Positions 37,010-46,317 of a stretch of DNA of 64,000 nt are shown here, piece by piece. The notes below the pieces were generated by a model. It did not search any database. It was not told where the DNA came from and saw only the letters and a program-made list of their open reading frames with translations. The position numbers and the translations under genes were made by a program. The DNA comes from CAVWXT01 sp963759115 (GTDB taxonomy: Bacteria > Planctomycetota > Planctomycetia > Pirellulales > Thermoguttaceae), in the NCBI GenBank assembly GCA_963759115.1, contig CAVWXT010000005.1:62001-126000 (forward strand), written 5' to 3'. Position 1 is the stretch's first letter. Every line of letters begins with the position of its first letter.

Positions 37010-37132
37010 AACGTTCGCCTCCTGATAATACCCCTAAATTGTAGGAAGAGAACATGCAGGCCGTCAAGCGGACCGGCTTGCAGAACCCACTGAACTTGCC
37101 ATACTTGGCGCATCCCCCAGGAGACAACTGAC

Positions 37133-38194
37133 ATGGAACCCAAAGCCCTCGATTTCCTCAAGACCTTGCTGGAGACGCCCAGCCCGTCGGGCTATGAAAG
37201 CTCCCTGCAACAGATCGTTCGCGACTACGTGGCGGGCTTCGCCGACGAGGTCCGCACCGACCTGCACGGCAACGTGATCGTGGTCAAGAACCCCGACCGC
37301 GCTACTGCGCGTCATGCTCGCCGGCCATTGCGATCAAATCGGGCTGATCGTGCAACACATCGACAACGACGGGTTCCTTTACGTTCAACCGATCGGGGGA
37401 TGGGACCCCAAGGTGCTGATCGGGCAGCGGATGACCGTTTGGACCAGCGGCGGGCCGGTCTTCGGCGTGATCGCCCGGAAACCGATTCACCTGTTGACCG
37501 AAGAGGAGCGCAAGCAGGTGCCGAAGATGAAGGACCTGTGGCTCGACATCGGGGCCGCCAACAAGGACGAGGCCGCCGCGGCGGTCCGTATTGGCGACGC
37601 CGTGACCGTCGAACTCGGTTTCCACACCCTGCGGAACAATTTCGCCGTCTCGCCGGCCATGGACGACAAGGCCGGATGTTGGGTCGTGATCGAGGCATTC
37701 CGCCGGGCGTGCGAGAGCAAGAAACTCACCTGCGGACTGTACGCCGTTTCAACCGTGCAGGAGGAGCTTGGACTGCGCGGGCCCGAACCAGCGCCTTCGG
37801 CATCGATCCGCAGGTGGGCGTGGCGGTCGACGTGACCCACGCCACCGATTGCCCCACGATCGAGAAGAAGGAAGAGGGCGACGTGCGGCTGGGTAAAGGG
37901 CCGGTGATCCACCGCGGCCCGAACATGAACCCCAAGGTGGTCGAGCGGCTGATCCAGGCCGCCGATGGGAATCAGATCGCCTATCAGTTGGCGGCCTCGG
38001 CGAAGGCCACGGGCACCGACGCCAACCCCATCCAGGTGAATCGGGCCGGCGTGGCCACCGGACTGGTGAGCATCCCGAACCGCTACATGCACAGCCCCGT
38101 GGAGATGATCTCGTTGGACGACATCGACCGCGCGGCAGACCTTCTGGCCCGATTCGCCGAAGGGCTCAGTGCCGAGGCGGAGTTTACGCCGTAG
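37133..38194 (+). CDS. M42-family metallo-aminopeptidase (two frameshifts)
   Basis: About 353 residues. A shift near 37305 and an opposite one near 37785 cancel. The N-terminus has LLETPSPSGYESSLQQIV. The metal-binding residues are His in MLAGHCDQIG, Asp in SPAMDDKAG, Glu-Glu in VQEELGLRG, Asp in VAVDVTHATD, and His near the end of the catalytic domain (IHRGPNMNP). The family (FrvX, glutamyl and deblocking aminopeptidases) forms large tetrahedral complexes. The start is ATG 37133. It stands alone, facing away from the Uma2 gene. Confidence 0.87.
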   Translation: MEPKALDFLKTLLETPSPSGYESSLQQIVRDYVAGFADEVRTDLHGNVIVVKNPDRATARHARRPLRSNRADRATHRQRRVPLRSTDRGMGPQGADRAADDRLDQRRAGLRRDRPETDSPVDRRGAQAGAEDEGPVARHRGRQQGRGRRGGPYWRRRDRRTRFPHPAEQFRRLAGHGRQGRMLGRDRGIPPGVREQETHLRTVRRFNRAGGAWTARARTSAFGIDPQVGVAVDVTHATDCPTIEKKEEGDVRLGKGPVIHRGPNMNPKVVERLIQAADGNQIAYQLAASAKATGTDANPIQVNRAGVATGLVSIPNRYMHSPVEMISLDDIDRAADLLARFAEGLSAEAEFTP

Positions 38195-38431
38195 CCATGT
38201 ATCCGACTGGTTGTAGACAGGTCGGATATCTGCCCGCAACGCCTCAGGCTGCTGAAGATCGTCTGCTGCATTAGCTAACTATTGCACTCAGTCATCTTAC
38301 TCTGCTCTGCCAACGAGGGCAATGCCCTGATTCTCGCATATCGGTGATACGCCCTGGGAGAAAGCGTCACAACGCACAACTGTCCCCTTCGCGCGGCGAG
38401 CCTTGACTTATCGCAGTTTTAGCAAGTCTTA

Positions 38432-38460
38432 TTGGCATAAATCGCACACGCCCGTATAAT
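38432..38460 (+). promoter_or_regulatory. Sigma70 promoter of the sufR operon
   Basis: TTGGCA (38432-38437) and TATAAT (38455-38460) are 17 bp apart, one mismatch from consensus. It lies about 50 bp before the sufR start and is the strongest promoter I see in the window. Autoregulation by SufR is likely, since SufR-type repressors act on their own operon; the operator itself was not identified. Confidence 0.7.
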
Positions 38461-38509
38461 GTGTTGACGTGGAAGAATGTCTTTCCTTCCTCACTAAGGC
38501 GACTTTCCC

Positions 38510-39127
38510 ATGAGTATCCAAGCACCCACATCGGACGCCGGATTGCTCGACTTGCTGCGGATCACGGGGCCGCTAGGCGTAACGGAACTGGCTGACGCGA
38601 TGGAAGTTACGCCGACAGCCGTGCGGCAACGCCTGATGCGGCTGATGGCCCGCAAGGCCATCCAGCGCGATGCCACCCGACATGGCCGTGGCCGCCCAAA
38701 ACACCGTTACTGGCTCACCGACAACGGGCTGCGCATGACGGGGTCCAACTTCACGGATCTCGCGGTGACCCTCTGGCGGGAGACGAGCCAAACGGCCGAT
38801 CCCAGCGCGCGGCGGGAGTTTCTACGCCGGATCGCCCGCTCCCTGGCGGCCGGCTATGCCGACCAGATCCAAGGCGAGACGCCGGCCGAACGGATGCAGT
38901 CGCTGGCCGATTTGCTGGCTCAGCGGCGGATCCCGGTTTCGGTCGAGGAGTCGGATCGAGGGACCGTGCTGACTCAACACGCCTGCCCTTATCCCAAGCT
39001 GGCCGATCAGGATCAGGCCGTCTGCCACATGGAGCGGATGATGTTTTCCGAGTTGCTCGGCCAGGACGTCCAACTGACGCAGTGCCGGCTCCAGGGGGGC
39101 ACCGAGTGTCGGTTCCATACGGACTGA
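38510..39127 (+). CDS. sufR: SufR-like iron-sulfur cluster-sensing repressor
   Basis: A 205-residue regulator. A winged helix-turn-helix occupies about residues 10-75 (GVTELADAMEVTPTAVRQRL, then GRGRPKHRYWLT). The C-terminal part holds cysteines at 159, 172, 192 and 200, with 12 residues between the first two, as in SufR proteins, where they bind a [4Fe-4S] or [2Fe-2S] cluster. It heads the cluster with sufC, sufB and sufD. When clusters are plentiful the protein should repress the operon. The start is ATG 38510. Confidence 0.88.
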   Translation: MSIQAPTSDAGLLDLLRITGPLGVTELADAMEVTPTAVRQRLMRLMARKAIQRDATRHGRGRPKHRYWLTDNGLRMTGSNFTDLAVTLWRETSQTADPSARREFLRRIARSLAAGYADQIQGETPAERMQSLADLLAQRRIPVSVEESDRGTVLTQHACPYPKLADQDQAVCHMERMMFSELLGQDVQLTQCRLQGGTECRFHTD

Positions 39128-39198
39128 GCGTTGGCTATACTGACGGGCTTGCGGAACCGGCGTCTCGCCTTTCCTTAGCCTACTGAACGAGCGAGAAA

Positions 39199-39840
39199 AT
39201 GACACAACCCTGGATGGAAGGACGTTTCGAGGACGGGGTATTGATGACCACGCTGGAGCAGTCGATCAACTGGGCGCGCCAGGGCAGTCTTTGGCCGATG
39301 ACCTTCGGGATCGCCTGCTGTGCCATCGAAATGATGTCGGCCGGCGCCGGGCGGTTCGACTTGGACCGTTTTGGAGCGGGCGCCTTTCGCGCCAGTCCGC
39401 GGCAGTCGGACTTGATGATCGTGGCCGGCACCGTGACCTACAAGATGGCCAGCCGCATCCGCCGCCTCTATGAGCAGATGCCGGAACCGAAGTACGTGAT
39501 CGCCATGGGGGCCTGCACGGTAGCGGGCGGGCCATACTTCGAGTACGGCTACCACGTCGTCCGCGGCGTCGATTTGGTGGTGCCGGTCGACGTGTACATC
39601 CCCGGTTGCCCGCCGCGGCCGGAGTCGATCTTGGAGGGGTTGATGCGGTTGCAGGACAAGATTCGCGGCCAGCGCATCGTCCGGCAGCGGGGCGCCGATG
39701 GCGCCGGCTGGTTGAACCATCTTCTCCGGCCGAGCAAGAAGGCGGAAGACGAGTTGCCCGTGCCGCAGCAGAGCGGATTTGTGAGCGTCGAAGAGATCCA
39801 GCCGGTGTTTGAGCATCAGAAGGTGAAAGCGAAGCACTGA
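39199..39840 (+). CDS. nuoB: NADH-quinone oxidoreductase subunit B
   Basis: A 213-residue complex I subunit that carries the N2 [4Fe-4S] cluster. The ligands are seen as the tandem Cys40-Cys41 in FGIACCAIEMM, Cys106 in MGACTVAGG and Cys137 in IPGCPPRPE. A C-terminal extension of about 40 residues beyond the usual end is polar. It lies between sufR and sufC on the same strand, with 71 bp and 26 bp to its neighbours, and with no other nuo gene nearby. It may be a second copy; why it joins the suf cluster is not evident. Confidence 0.92.
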   Translation: MTQPWMEGRFEDGVLMTTLEQSINWARQGSLWPMTFGIACCAIEMMSAGAGRFDLDRFGAGAFRASPRQSDLMIVAGTVTYKMASRIRRLYEQMPEPKYVIAMGACTVAGGPYFEYGYHVVRGVDLVVPVDVYIPGCPPRPESILEGLMRLQDKIRGQRIVRQRGADGAGWLNHLLRPSKKAEDELPVPQQSGFVSVEEIQPVFEHQKVKAKH

Positions 39841-39866
39841 GTACCCAGGACCAGGAACTATGAGTT

Positions 39867-40686
39867 ATGAACGACACGCTCTCGATTATTGATCTTCACG
39901 TCTGCGTCGGCGAGAAACCGATCCTCAAGGGAGTCAGTTTGGAGATACGCCGGGGCGAGGTCCATGCATTGATGGGGCCGAACGGTTCGGGTAAGAGCAC
40001 GTTGGGCTTCGCCATCATGGGCCACCCCGGTTACCAGGTCACGCAGGGCCGCGTCGAGCTCGACGGCCAGGACGTGCTGGCGATGGAGCCGCACCAACGG
40101 GCCAGGGCCGGCTTGTTCCTGGCCTTCCAGCGGCCGGTGGCGATTCCGGGCGTGAAGATGGCCGACTTCCTCCGCCACGCCGCCACGCAACATCCGCCGG
40201 CCGGACCGCAAGGAAGGCGAAGACCTGATCCCCATGCGGCAGTTCCGCAAGGAATTGAACGACAAGATGCAGCAGTTGCGAATCGATCCGGAGTTCGCCC
40301 GGCGGTACGTCAACGACGGCTTTTCCGGCGGCGAGATGAAGCGGGCAGAAATCCTGCAAATGGCCATGCTGCGGCCGAAGTTCGCCATTCTCGACGAGAC
40401 CGACAGCGGGCTCGACGTGGACGCCGTTCGCCTGGCCAGCCAGAGCATCGCCGAGATCGGCGGGCACGAGATGGGGATTCTCATCATCACACACCACGAA
40501 CAGTTGCTCGAATACAACCGGCCCGACTTCACCCACGTGATGTTGGGCGGGCGAATCGTCGAGGCCGGCGGGCCGGAACTGGCGATGGAACTGCACAAGC
40601 AGGGTTACGACCGCATTCGCGCCGCGCATCCCGAGGCGGCCGCCGACGAGGAAGTGCTGGTGTCGGCGATGGCGGGAAAGAACTGA
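39867..40686 (+). CDS. sufC: Fe-S assembly ATPase SufC (one frameshift)
   Basis: An ABC-type ATPase that works with SufB and SufD to assemble iron-sulfur clusters. The Walker A motif GPNGSGKST is near residue 35, the signature FSGGEMKRAEI is in the second half, and Walker B is FAILDETDSGLDVDA. The switch His is in IITHHEQLL. One extra base near 40205 splits the frame between the Q-loop and the signature. Since the operon is otherwise intact and SufC is required, this looks like a sequence error. The total is about 273 residues, the family length. Confidence 0.9.
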
Positions 40687-40722
40687 TTACTGACAACTGA
40701 TTACTGATGACTGGCCACTCTC

Positions 40723-42126
40723 ATGGCTACCGATATACGAATCGACCCGGTCGGCGAAATCAACAAGTATGATTTTCGCAACGACGAACAACTACGTCTT
40801 CAGGACCGCAAGGGCTTGGACAAGCAAATCGTCGCCGAAATCTCGGAGATGAAGAACGAGCCCGCCTGGATGCGGGACTTCCGGCTGAAGAGCCTGGAAA
40901 TCTTCGATTCGAAGCCGGTGCCGCAGTGGGGCGGCGACATCCAGATCAAGTTCGAGGACATCTACTACTATCTCAAGCCCACCGACCACCAGGTGAAGTC
41001 GTGGGACGACGTGCCCTCGGAGATCAAGAGTACCTTCGACAAGTTGGGCATCCCCGAGGCGGAGAAGAAGTTTCTGGCCGGCGTAAAGGCCCAGTACGAG
41101 AGCGAAGTGGTGTACGGCTCGTTGAAGGAGGAGATGGCCCGGCAGGGCGTGATTTTCACCGACACCGACACCGCCGTGCGCGAGCATTCCGACTTGTTGC
41201 GGGAGTACTTCGCCACGGTGATTCCGCCGACCGACAACAAGTTCGCCGCGCTCAATTCGGCCGTGTGGTCGGGCGGATCGTTCATCTACGTTCCGCCGGG
41301 AGTGAAGGTGGAGTTCCCCTTGCAGGCCTACTTCCGCATCAATGCGGCCAACATGGGCCAGTTCGAGCGCACGCTGATCATCGTGGACGAGGGTGCCCAG
41401 GTGCACTACGTCGAAGGCTGCACCGCCCCGATGTACAGCACGGAGAGCCTCCACTCGGCCGTGGTCGAGGTGATCGCCAAACGCGGCTCGCGCGTCCGCT
41501 ACACGACCATCCAGAACTGGGCCAACAACATCTACAACCTGGTCACGAAGCGGGCGATGGCCTATGGCGATTCGCTGGTGGAATGGGTCGACGGCAATCT
41601 CGGCAGCCGCTTGACGATGAAGTACCCGTCCATCTACATGATGGAACCCGGCGCCCGCGGCGAGGTGCTCTCGGTGGCGTTTGCCTCGGCCGGCCAGCAC
41701 CAGGACGCCGGCGCCAAGCTGGTCCATTGCGCCCCGCACACGTCGGGGCGGATCATCTCGAAGTCGATCTCGAAGAACGGCGGGCGGACGAGCTATCGCG
41801 GCCTGGTGCGGATGTGCAAGGGCGCGAAAAAGTCGAAGGCGAACGTCGTCTGCGACGCCTTGATCCTCGACCCCCGCAGCCGCAGCGACACCTATCCCTA
41901 TATCGAAATCGAAGAGCAGGACGTGATGGTGGGGCACGAGGCCAGCGTGTCGCGGATCGGCGAAGAGCAACTCTTCTATCTGACCAGCCGCGGGCTGACC
42001 GAGCCCGAGGCGGCCACGATGATCGTCAGCGGGTTCATCGAACCGCTGGTCAAGGAGCTGCCGATGGAGTATGCCGTCGAGATGAACCGGCTGATCGAGT
42101 TGCAGATGGAAGGAACCGTGGGGTAG
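40723..42126 (+). CDS. sufB: Fe-S cluster assembly protein SufB
   Basis: A 467-residue scaffold protein of the SufBCD complex, where clusters are formed. It is intact and of family length. Signature stretches are SGGSFIYVPPGVKVEFPLQ, VHYVEGCTAPMYSTESLHS and the C-terminal AEAATMIVSGFIEPL-like segment (read here as PEAATMIVSGFIEPL). The essential Cys lies in KANVVCDALILD. It follows sufC by 36 bp; its start ATG 40723 has no obvious strong ribosome binding site. Confidence 0.96.
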   Translation: MATDIRIDPVGEINKYDFRNDEQLRLQDRKGLDKQIVAEISEMKNEPAWMRDFRLKSLEIFDSKPVPQWGGDIQIKFEDIYYYLKPTDHQVKSWDDVPSEIKSTFDKLGIPEAEKKFLAGVKAQYESEVVYGSLKEEMARQGVIFTDTDTAVREHSDLLREYFATVIPPTDNKFAALNSAVWSGGSFIYVPPGVKVEFPLQAYFRINAANMGQFERTLIIVDEGAQVHYVEGCTAPMYSTESLHSAVVEVIAKRGSRVRYTTIQNWANNIYNLVTKRAMAYGDSLVEWVDGNLGSRLTMKYPSIYMMEPGARGEVLSVAFASAGQHQDAGAKLVHCAPHTSGRIISKSISKNGGRTSYRGLVRMCKGAKKSKANVVCDALILDPRSRSDTYPYIEIEEQDVMVGHEASVSRIGEEQLFYLTSRGLTEPEAATMIVSGFIEPLVKELPMEYAVEMNRLIELQMEGTVG

Positions 42127-42156
42127 GGTTTCCGATTTCAGATTGCCGATTGGACA

Positions 42157-42182
42157 TAAAGCCGCGACCGGTGGTCGCGTTG
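42157..42182. repeat. Palindrome GCGACCGGTGGTCGC before sufD
   Basis: GCGACCGGTGGTCGC (42163-42177) folds into a perfect hairpin apart from one base, and lies 15-20 bp before the sufD start. The same family occurs at 54868-54890 (GCGACCGGCGGGTCGC). It may hinder or insulate translation of sufD. Confidence 0.65.
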
Positions 42183-42196
42183 GGCGAAAACCTGCC

Positions 42197-43684
42197 GTGG
42201 CCACATCACTTATACATAGCGCGTTCGACACCGACTCATTCGAGTCCTTCCTGGCCGATCGCCGGGAGCCGGGCTGGCTGATTGCCTTGCGGCGGCAAGC
42301 GTGGGCGACGTTTCAGGAGATACCCTTTCCCGACCGGAAGTTGGAAGAGTGGATGCGGACCGACATCCGGGGCTTTCACTTGGAGCAGTTCGGACTCCCC
42401 TCGCCCCATGGGAGACGGGTATGGGATGAGGGCAACGGGGGCCAAGGCGAGGCACAACAAACCCTCACCCTAACCCTCTCCCAAAGGGAAAGGGGACTAA
42501 GTGAGCGAGCGCTCTCCCAAGGGGAGAGGGGACTCATGTCAACGGCCCTGCTGGCCGAGGGCGTGGAACTGGCCGGCAGCACGTCCTCGATCAATAGCCA
42601 GCCGCACGGTACTCGGCTCGATTCTGAGTTATCCAGGCGCGGCGTGCTCTTCGGCAGCCTCGACCAGTTGGTGTGCGAGCACGGCGACCTTCTGCGCCCG
42701 TACTTGTTCAGAGCGGTGGATTACCGCGTCGACAAGTTTGCTGCCCTGCACGCCGCCTGCTGGTCGGGCGGAATGTTGGTCTATGTGCCCAAGGGCGTGG
42801 TGATCGACCGGCCTCTGCATATACTCTCGGCGCTCTCGCCCGGCGGAGTTGATTTCGGGCACGCGCTGATTGTGTTGGAGGAGGGCGCCGAAGCAACCGT
42901 TTTGGCGGAAACGGCCAGCGTGCCACTGGCGGAGCCAGTGCCACCCGCAGCCGGCGTGCCACGGGCGACTGCCAGCGTGCCACTGGCTCAGCCAGTGCCG
43001 CCCGGCCTGCACTGTGGGGCCATCGAAATCCACTTGGGTCCACGGGCGAAGCTTCGCTACGTCAACCTCCAGGACTGGGGCGCCGGCGTGTGGCACTTCG
43101 CCCACCAACGGGCCCTCGTGGGAGAGGACGCTTCGCTGCAATGGACGATCGGCGCCCTGGGCGGCCGGTTGGCCAAAGTGAACCAGCACGTCGCTTTGGT
43201 GGGACCGGGGGCCAACGTGCAGGTCAACGGCGTCATGTTCACCGAAGGCAAGCGGCACCTCTCTTATCACACCCTGCAACATCACCAGGCGCCGCACTGC
43301 ACCAGCGATCTGCTGTATAAAGGCGCGCTGCAGGACCATTCGCGGCTGGTGTGGCGGGGCATGATCAAGGTCGACCGCGACGCCCAAAAGACCGACGGCT
43401 ATCAGCGCGACGACAACTTGTTGCTCTCCGAAGACGCCCGGGCCGACTCGATTCCCGGCTTGGAGATCCAGGCCGACGACGTCAAGTGTTCGCACGGCGC
43501 CACGGTCGGCCGCGTGGACGACGAGCAGGTGTTCTACGCCCGCTGCCGCGGCCTGACCCGCAAGGAGGCCGTCCGCATGATCGTCACGGGCTTCTTCCAG
43601 CAGGTCTTCGATCGGATCACCATTGCCAGCGTGCGTCATGCGTTGGGAGAGGCGATCGGGCGCAGGGTGCGGGAGTACGAGTAG
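42197..43684 (+). CDS. sufD: Fe-S cluster assembly protein SufD with two palindromic inserts
   Basis: About 495 residues against about 420 for a typical member. The SufBD-core is clear: KLEEWMRTDIRG near the N-terminus, SGGMLVYVPKGVVIDRPL, HFAHQRALVGEDASLQW and SHGATVGRVDDEQVFYARCR near the C-terminus. The excess is explained by two in-frame palindromic inserts at 42397-42540 and 42914-43003. The start is probably GTG 42197, where similarity to other SufD proteins begins; upstream is palindrome DNA. It closes the suf cluster. Whether the inserted loops are tolerated on the surface is inference from the intact frame. Confidence 0.9.
   Translation: MATSLIHSAFDTDSFESFLADRREPGWLIALRRQAWATFQEIPFPDRKLEEWMRTDIRGFHLEQFGLPSPHGRRVWDEGNGGQGEAQQTLTLTLSQRERGLSERALSQGERGLMSTALLAEGVELAGSTSSINSQPHGTRLDSELSRRGVLFGSLDQLVCEHGDLLRPYLFRAVDYRVDKFAALHAACWSGGMLVYVPKGVVIDRPLHILSALSPGGVDFGHALIVLEEGAEATVLAETASVPLAEPVPPAAGVPRATASVPLAQPVPPGLHCGAIEIHLGPRAKLRYVNLQDWGAGVWHFAHQRALVGEDASLQWTIGALGGRLAKVNQHVALVGPGANVQVNGVMFTEGKRHLSYHTLQHHQAPHCTSDLLYKGALQDHSRLVWRGMIKVDRDAQKTDGYQRDDNLLLSEDARADSIPGLEIQADDVKCSHGATVGRVDDEQVFYARCRGLTRKEAVRMIVTGFFQQVFDRITIASVRHALGEAIGRRVREYE
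42397..42540. repeat. In-frame palindromic insert 1 in sufD
   Basis: The nucleotides CCCTCACCCTAACCCTCTCC (42462 onward) and the mirrored CTCTCCCAAGGGGAGAGG near 42511-42530 mark the same family as 9934-9987. The encoded peptide has TLTLTLSQRERGL then ALSQGERGL, absent from SufD relatives. It adds about 48 residues and keeps the frame. Confidence 0.8.
42914..43003. repeat. In-frame palindromic insert 2 in sufD
   Basis: CACTGGCGGAGCCAGTG (42924-42940) and CACTGGCTCAGCCAGTG (42981-42997) are two copies of one hairpin, each preceded by GCCAGCGTGC. They encode ASVPLAEPVPP and ASVPLAQPVPP. The insert adds 30 codons and keeps the frame. Confidence 0.85.
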
Positions 43685-43707
43685 GGTCTGCCATTCAGTT
43701 CTTCATT

Positions 43708-43843
43708 GTGGGAGGCGACTCCGATTGTGGGAGGCGACTCCAGTCGCCGATTGCCCTGAATTTTGTGGGAGGCGACTCCAGTCGCCGATTGCCCTGAATT
43801 CCCGCCGCTTTTCGGCGACTGGAGTCGCCTCCCACAGTCGCCT
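43708..43843. repeat. Palindromes GGCGACTCCAGTCGCC after sufD
   Basis: Four copies of the arm GTGGGAGGCGACTCC, at about 43708, 43728, 43765 and inverted at 43816-43836, with the inner palindrome GGCGACTCCAGTCGCC. CGATTGCCCTGAATT occurs twice. The outer copies can pair with each other. They may act as the operon terminator. Confidence 0.8.
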
Positions 43844-43950
43844 GTCTTGACGATCGACTGGTGCCTGCTTGCCAACGCGAACGTCTTTGCCTAAGATGCT
43901 CCCATTGCGAAACCGGTTCCGATCTTCACCCTGGTGAGTCTTTGGAAACT

Positions 43951-45225
43951 TTGGACCGCGTCCAAGAAACCGCCGTCGAGCGCCTGCATCATCCCCGCCA
44001 CCACGCGGCTGTTCGCACGCGCGAATACGTCTTCTCCCAGTTGATCCCTTATATCGGCAACAAGCGGAAGCTGTTGCACCTGATCGCTGCCGCCGTGAGA
44101 CTGACGGGCTGCACGCAGGGCACGTTTGTCGACCTGTTCACGGGCAGCACCGTGGTGGCCCGTTGGGCCAAGAGGAGCGGCTTCCGCGTCGTGGCCAACG
44201 ATTGGGAACCGTACTCCTACCAGATCGCCCGCGGCACCGTGGCGATCAATGCCATTCCGGCCTTCGAGGCGTTGGGCGGCGCGGCGGCCGTGTTCGACTG
44301 CCTGAACTCCCTGCCGCCCTTGGACGGCTACGTGGCCCGCCATCTTTGCCCGGCCGATGACGAGTATCCCGATCCGCGCGCGAGCGAATGTTTTTCACCC
44401 GCAGCAACGGCCGGCGGATCGATGCCATGCGCGAGCAGCTCGCGACGTGGGAATTGGAGGGCCGGATCGCGGCGGACGAAATGGCCTACGTGCTGGCGTC
44501 GTTGATCTACGCCACAAGCTACGCCAGCAACACCAGCGGCGTGTTCAAGGGCTTTCACTGCGGCTGGGGCGGAAAGACGGGCACGGCGTTGTACCGGATT
44601 CGCGGCCGGTTGACGTTGACTCCGCCGGTATTGTTCGACAACGGCCAGGCCAACCAGGCGTTCCGCGAGGACGCCCAGCGGATCGCCGGCACGCTGGGCG
44701 ATCTGGTCGGCGGAAGGCCGGAGATCGTCTACATCGACCCTCCCTACAACCAGCACCCGTACGGCAGCAACTACCACGTCCTGAACACGGTGGCCCTCTG
44801 GGACAAGCCGCCTCTGTGCCCGAGCATCCGCGTGGACGGCAAGGCCCGCGACAAGTCGGCCATTCGCAAGGACTGGCGCACGCGAGCGCCGCTCGCCGTA
44901 CAACTCGCAGCGCGACGCCCTGCCGGCGTTCGAGCAACTCATGGGCGACGTGGACGCCCGCTGGGCTCTGGTGAGCTACAGTTCCGACGGAAACATGCCG
45001 CTACGCGAGATGCTGACGATCATGGCCCGGCGGGGCGGCTTGCGCGTGCTCTTGGAACGCTACAAGCGCTACCGGGTCAGTACGCCGCGGATGTCGAAGA
45101 AATCGCACAACGTCGAGCTTGTGGCGGTGGTCGACATGGACGGCCCGCCCTCCACCGATCGAGTCGACGCCATCGTGGAGGAAGTGGACCGGCAAGATGT
45201 TGCCGTTCGCGGGCCTCGGTCGTAG
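43951..45225 (+). CDS. D12-class N6-adenine DNA methyltransferase (two frameshifts)
   Basis: About 425 residues, with shifts near 44375 and 44890. The N-terminus has LIPYIGNKRKLLHLI (motif X) and TFVDLFTGSTVVARWAKR (motif I), which bind S-adenosylmethionine. The catalytic motif is VYIDPPYNQHPYG near residue 265, with NYHVLNTVALWDKP after it. This is the Dam/D12 class. No endonuclease is beside it, so it is an orphan methylase or a phage-derived relic. The start is uncertain; TTG 43951 is a candidate and the frame is open upstream. Confidence 0.82.
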
Positions 45226-45415
45226 AAGCGGCATCCTGCCGCTTCCGGTCGGTTCCGAGAACCACAACTCCTGCCGCGTCTACATCGGCCGCGACCTAGT
45301 GCACGCTCGGCTGATCGGGGCCGGGGAAGTCGGCGGGCACCTTCTGAGTCACCTTGCCGGTGGCCACCCACCCCGTGCCGCGTTGGAACCTGGCGATGAA
45401 CGCCACGCTACACAT
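45226..45415. repeat. Duplicated segment with palindrome and thuA-like end, copy A
   Basis: This region is a diverged direct duplicate of 46592-46815. It starts with the palindrome AAGCGGCATCCTGCCGCTT (45230-45248). From 45297 it matches the 3' end of the ThuA gene at more than 85 percent over about 115 bp, encoding the QKVPADFPGPDQPSV ending. It abuts the PEP-CTERM gene end. Confidence 0.8.
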
Positions 45416-46317
45416 TTGGCCGTCGCCATCGCCTCGCACAACCGAGTAGGCTGAGGGCAGCAATGCCGAACAGGACGGCGGTAGAAGGTTCGGGGACGGG
45501 AGCGAACGCCAATCCCCCTGCCCCCAGTCCAGTGGCGAAAGTTGACTGACTTCCATCGGGCGTAAATTCGTAGATACTGCTCCCGAAGAAACCGCCATTG
45601 GACGCGAAAAGGTTACCACTACTGTCGAATGCCAAGCCATTTGGCCCACTCAAACCCGTAGCGAACGTGGATTGACTTCCGCTCGGAGTGAACTTAAAGA
45701 TGTTGCCCGAATTGCCATCGGCCTCAAACAGGTTACCACTACTGTCGAATGCCAAGCCATTTGGCCCACTCAAACCCGTAGCAAACGTTGATCTACTCCC
45801 GCTCGGAGTGAACTTAAAGATGTTGCCCGAGTTGCCATCGGCCTCAAACAGGTTACCACTCCTGTCGAATGCCAATCCCAACCCGGGAGATAATCCGGTG
45901 GCGAAAGTGGACCTGCTCCCGTCTGAGTCTGAATTCGTAGAGGCTGCCCGGCTCGTCCGTCACGAACAGATTGCCACTGCGGTCGAATGTCATGCCCGAG
46001 ACCTGTACTCCGGTGGCGAAGGTTGACCTGCTCCCTGTTGGCGTGAATTTGTCGATGCTGCTCGACCAGTATTCGGCCACGAACAGGTTACCGCTGCCGT
46101 CGAACGCCAAGGCCGTTGCCATGGACGTTACAGTGGCAAAGGTGGATCGAGTTCCGTCTGGCATGAATTGGTATATATTGTTGCCAAAATCGGTCGCAAA
46201 TAGCCTATCTGCATAAGCGACGTTGCTCGAGGACCAAATGGCGATCCCGGCCAGTACTGTTCCGCAAATTCTTGCCAAAAAAGCCAATCTGGCGAAAAAC
46301 GCTGACAGCCTTCTCAT
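45408..46317 (-). CDS. PEP-CTERM beta-propeller protein (one frameshift)
   Basis: About 302 residues with one extra base near 45920. The start is ATG 46317 with GGGAGG upstream and a signal peptide. Six repeats of 39-41 residues follow with the pattern GSRSTFATG...LAFDSSGNLF, like NHL or SMP-30 propeller blades. Three 120-bp units at about 45605-45964 are nearly identical in DNA. The C-terminus VPEPSTAVLFGIAALSLLG plus basic residues is a PEP-CTERM sorting signal, removed by an exosortase. It is probably a surface or matrix protein. It is flanked by the duplicated segment. Confidence 0.85.

Noticed and set aside
38195..38431. tRNA or riboswitch before sufR
   Set aside because: No cloverleaf or known aptamer pattern could be drawn; only the promoter further on is supported.
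40792..42231. A 479-residue minus-strand reading over sufB
   Set aside because: sufB on the plus strand is intact with family motifs; the other is a high-GC shadow.
43708..43843. Possible CRISPR
   Set aside because: The repeated arms are palindromic, few and irregularly spaced, with no cas gene.
45605..45964. Possible CRISPR or satellite
   Set aside because: The 120-bp units code for 40-residue propeller blades in one frame.
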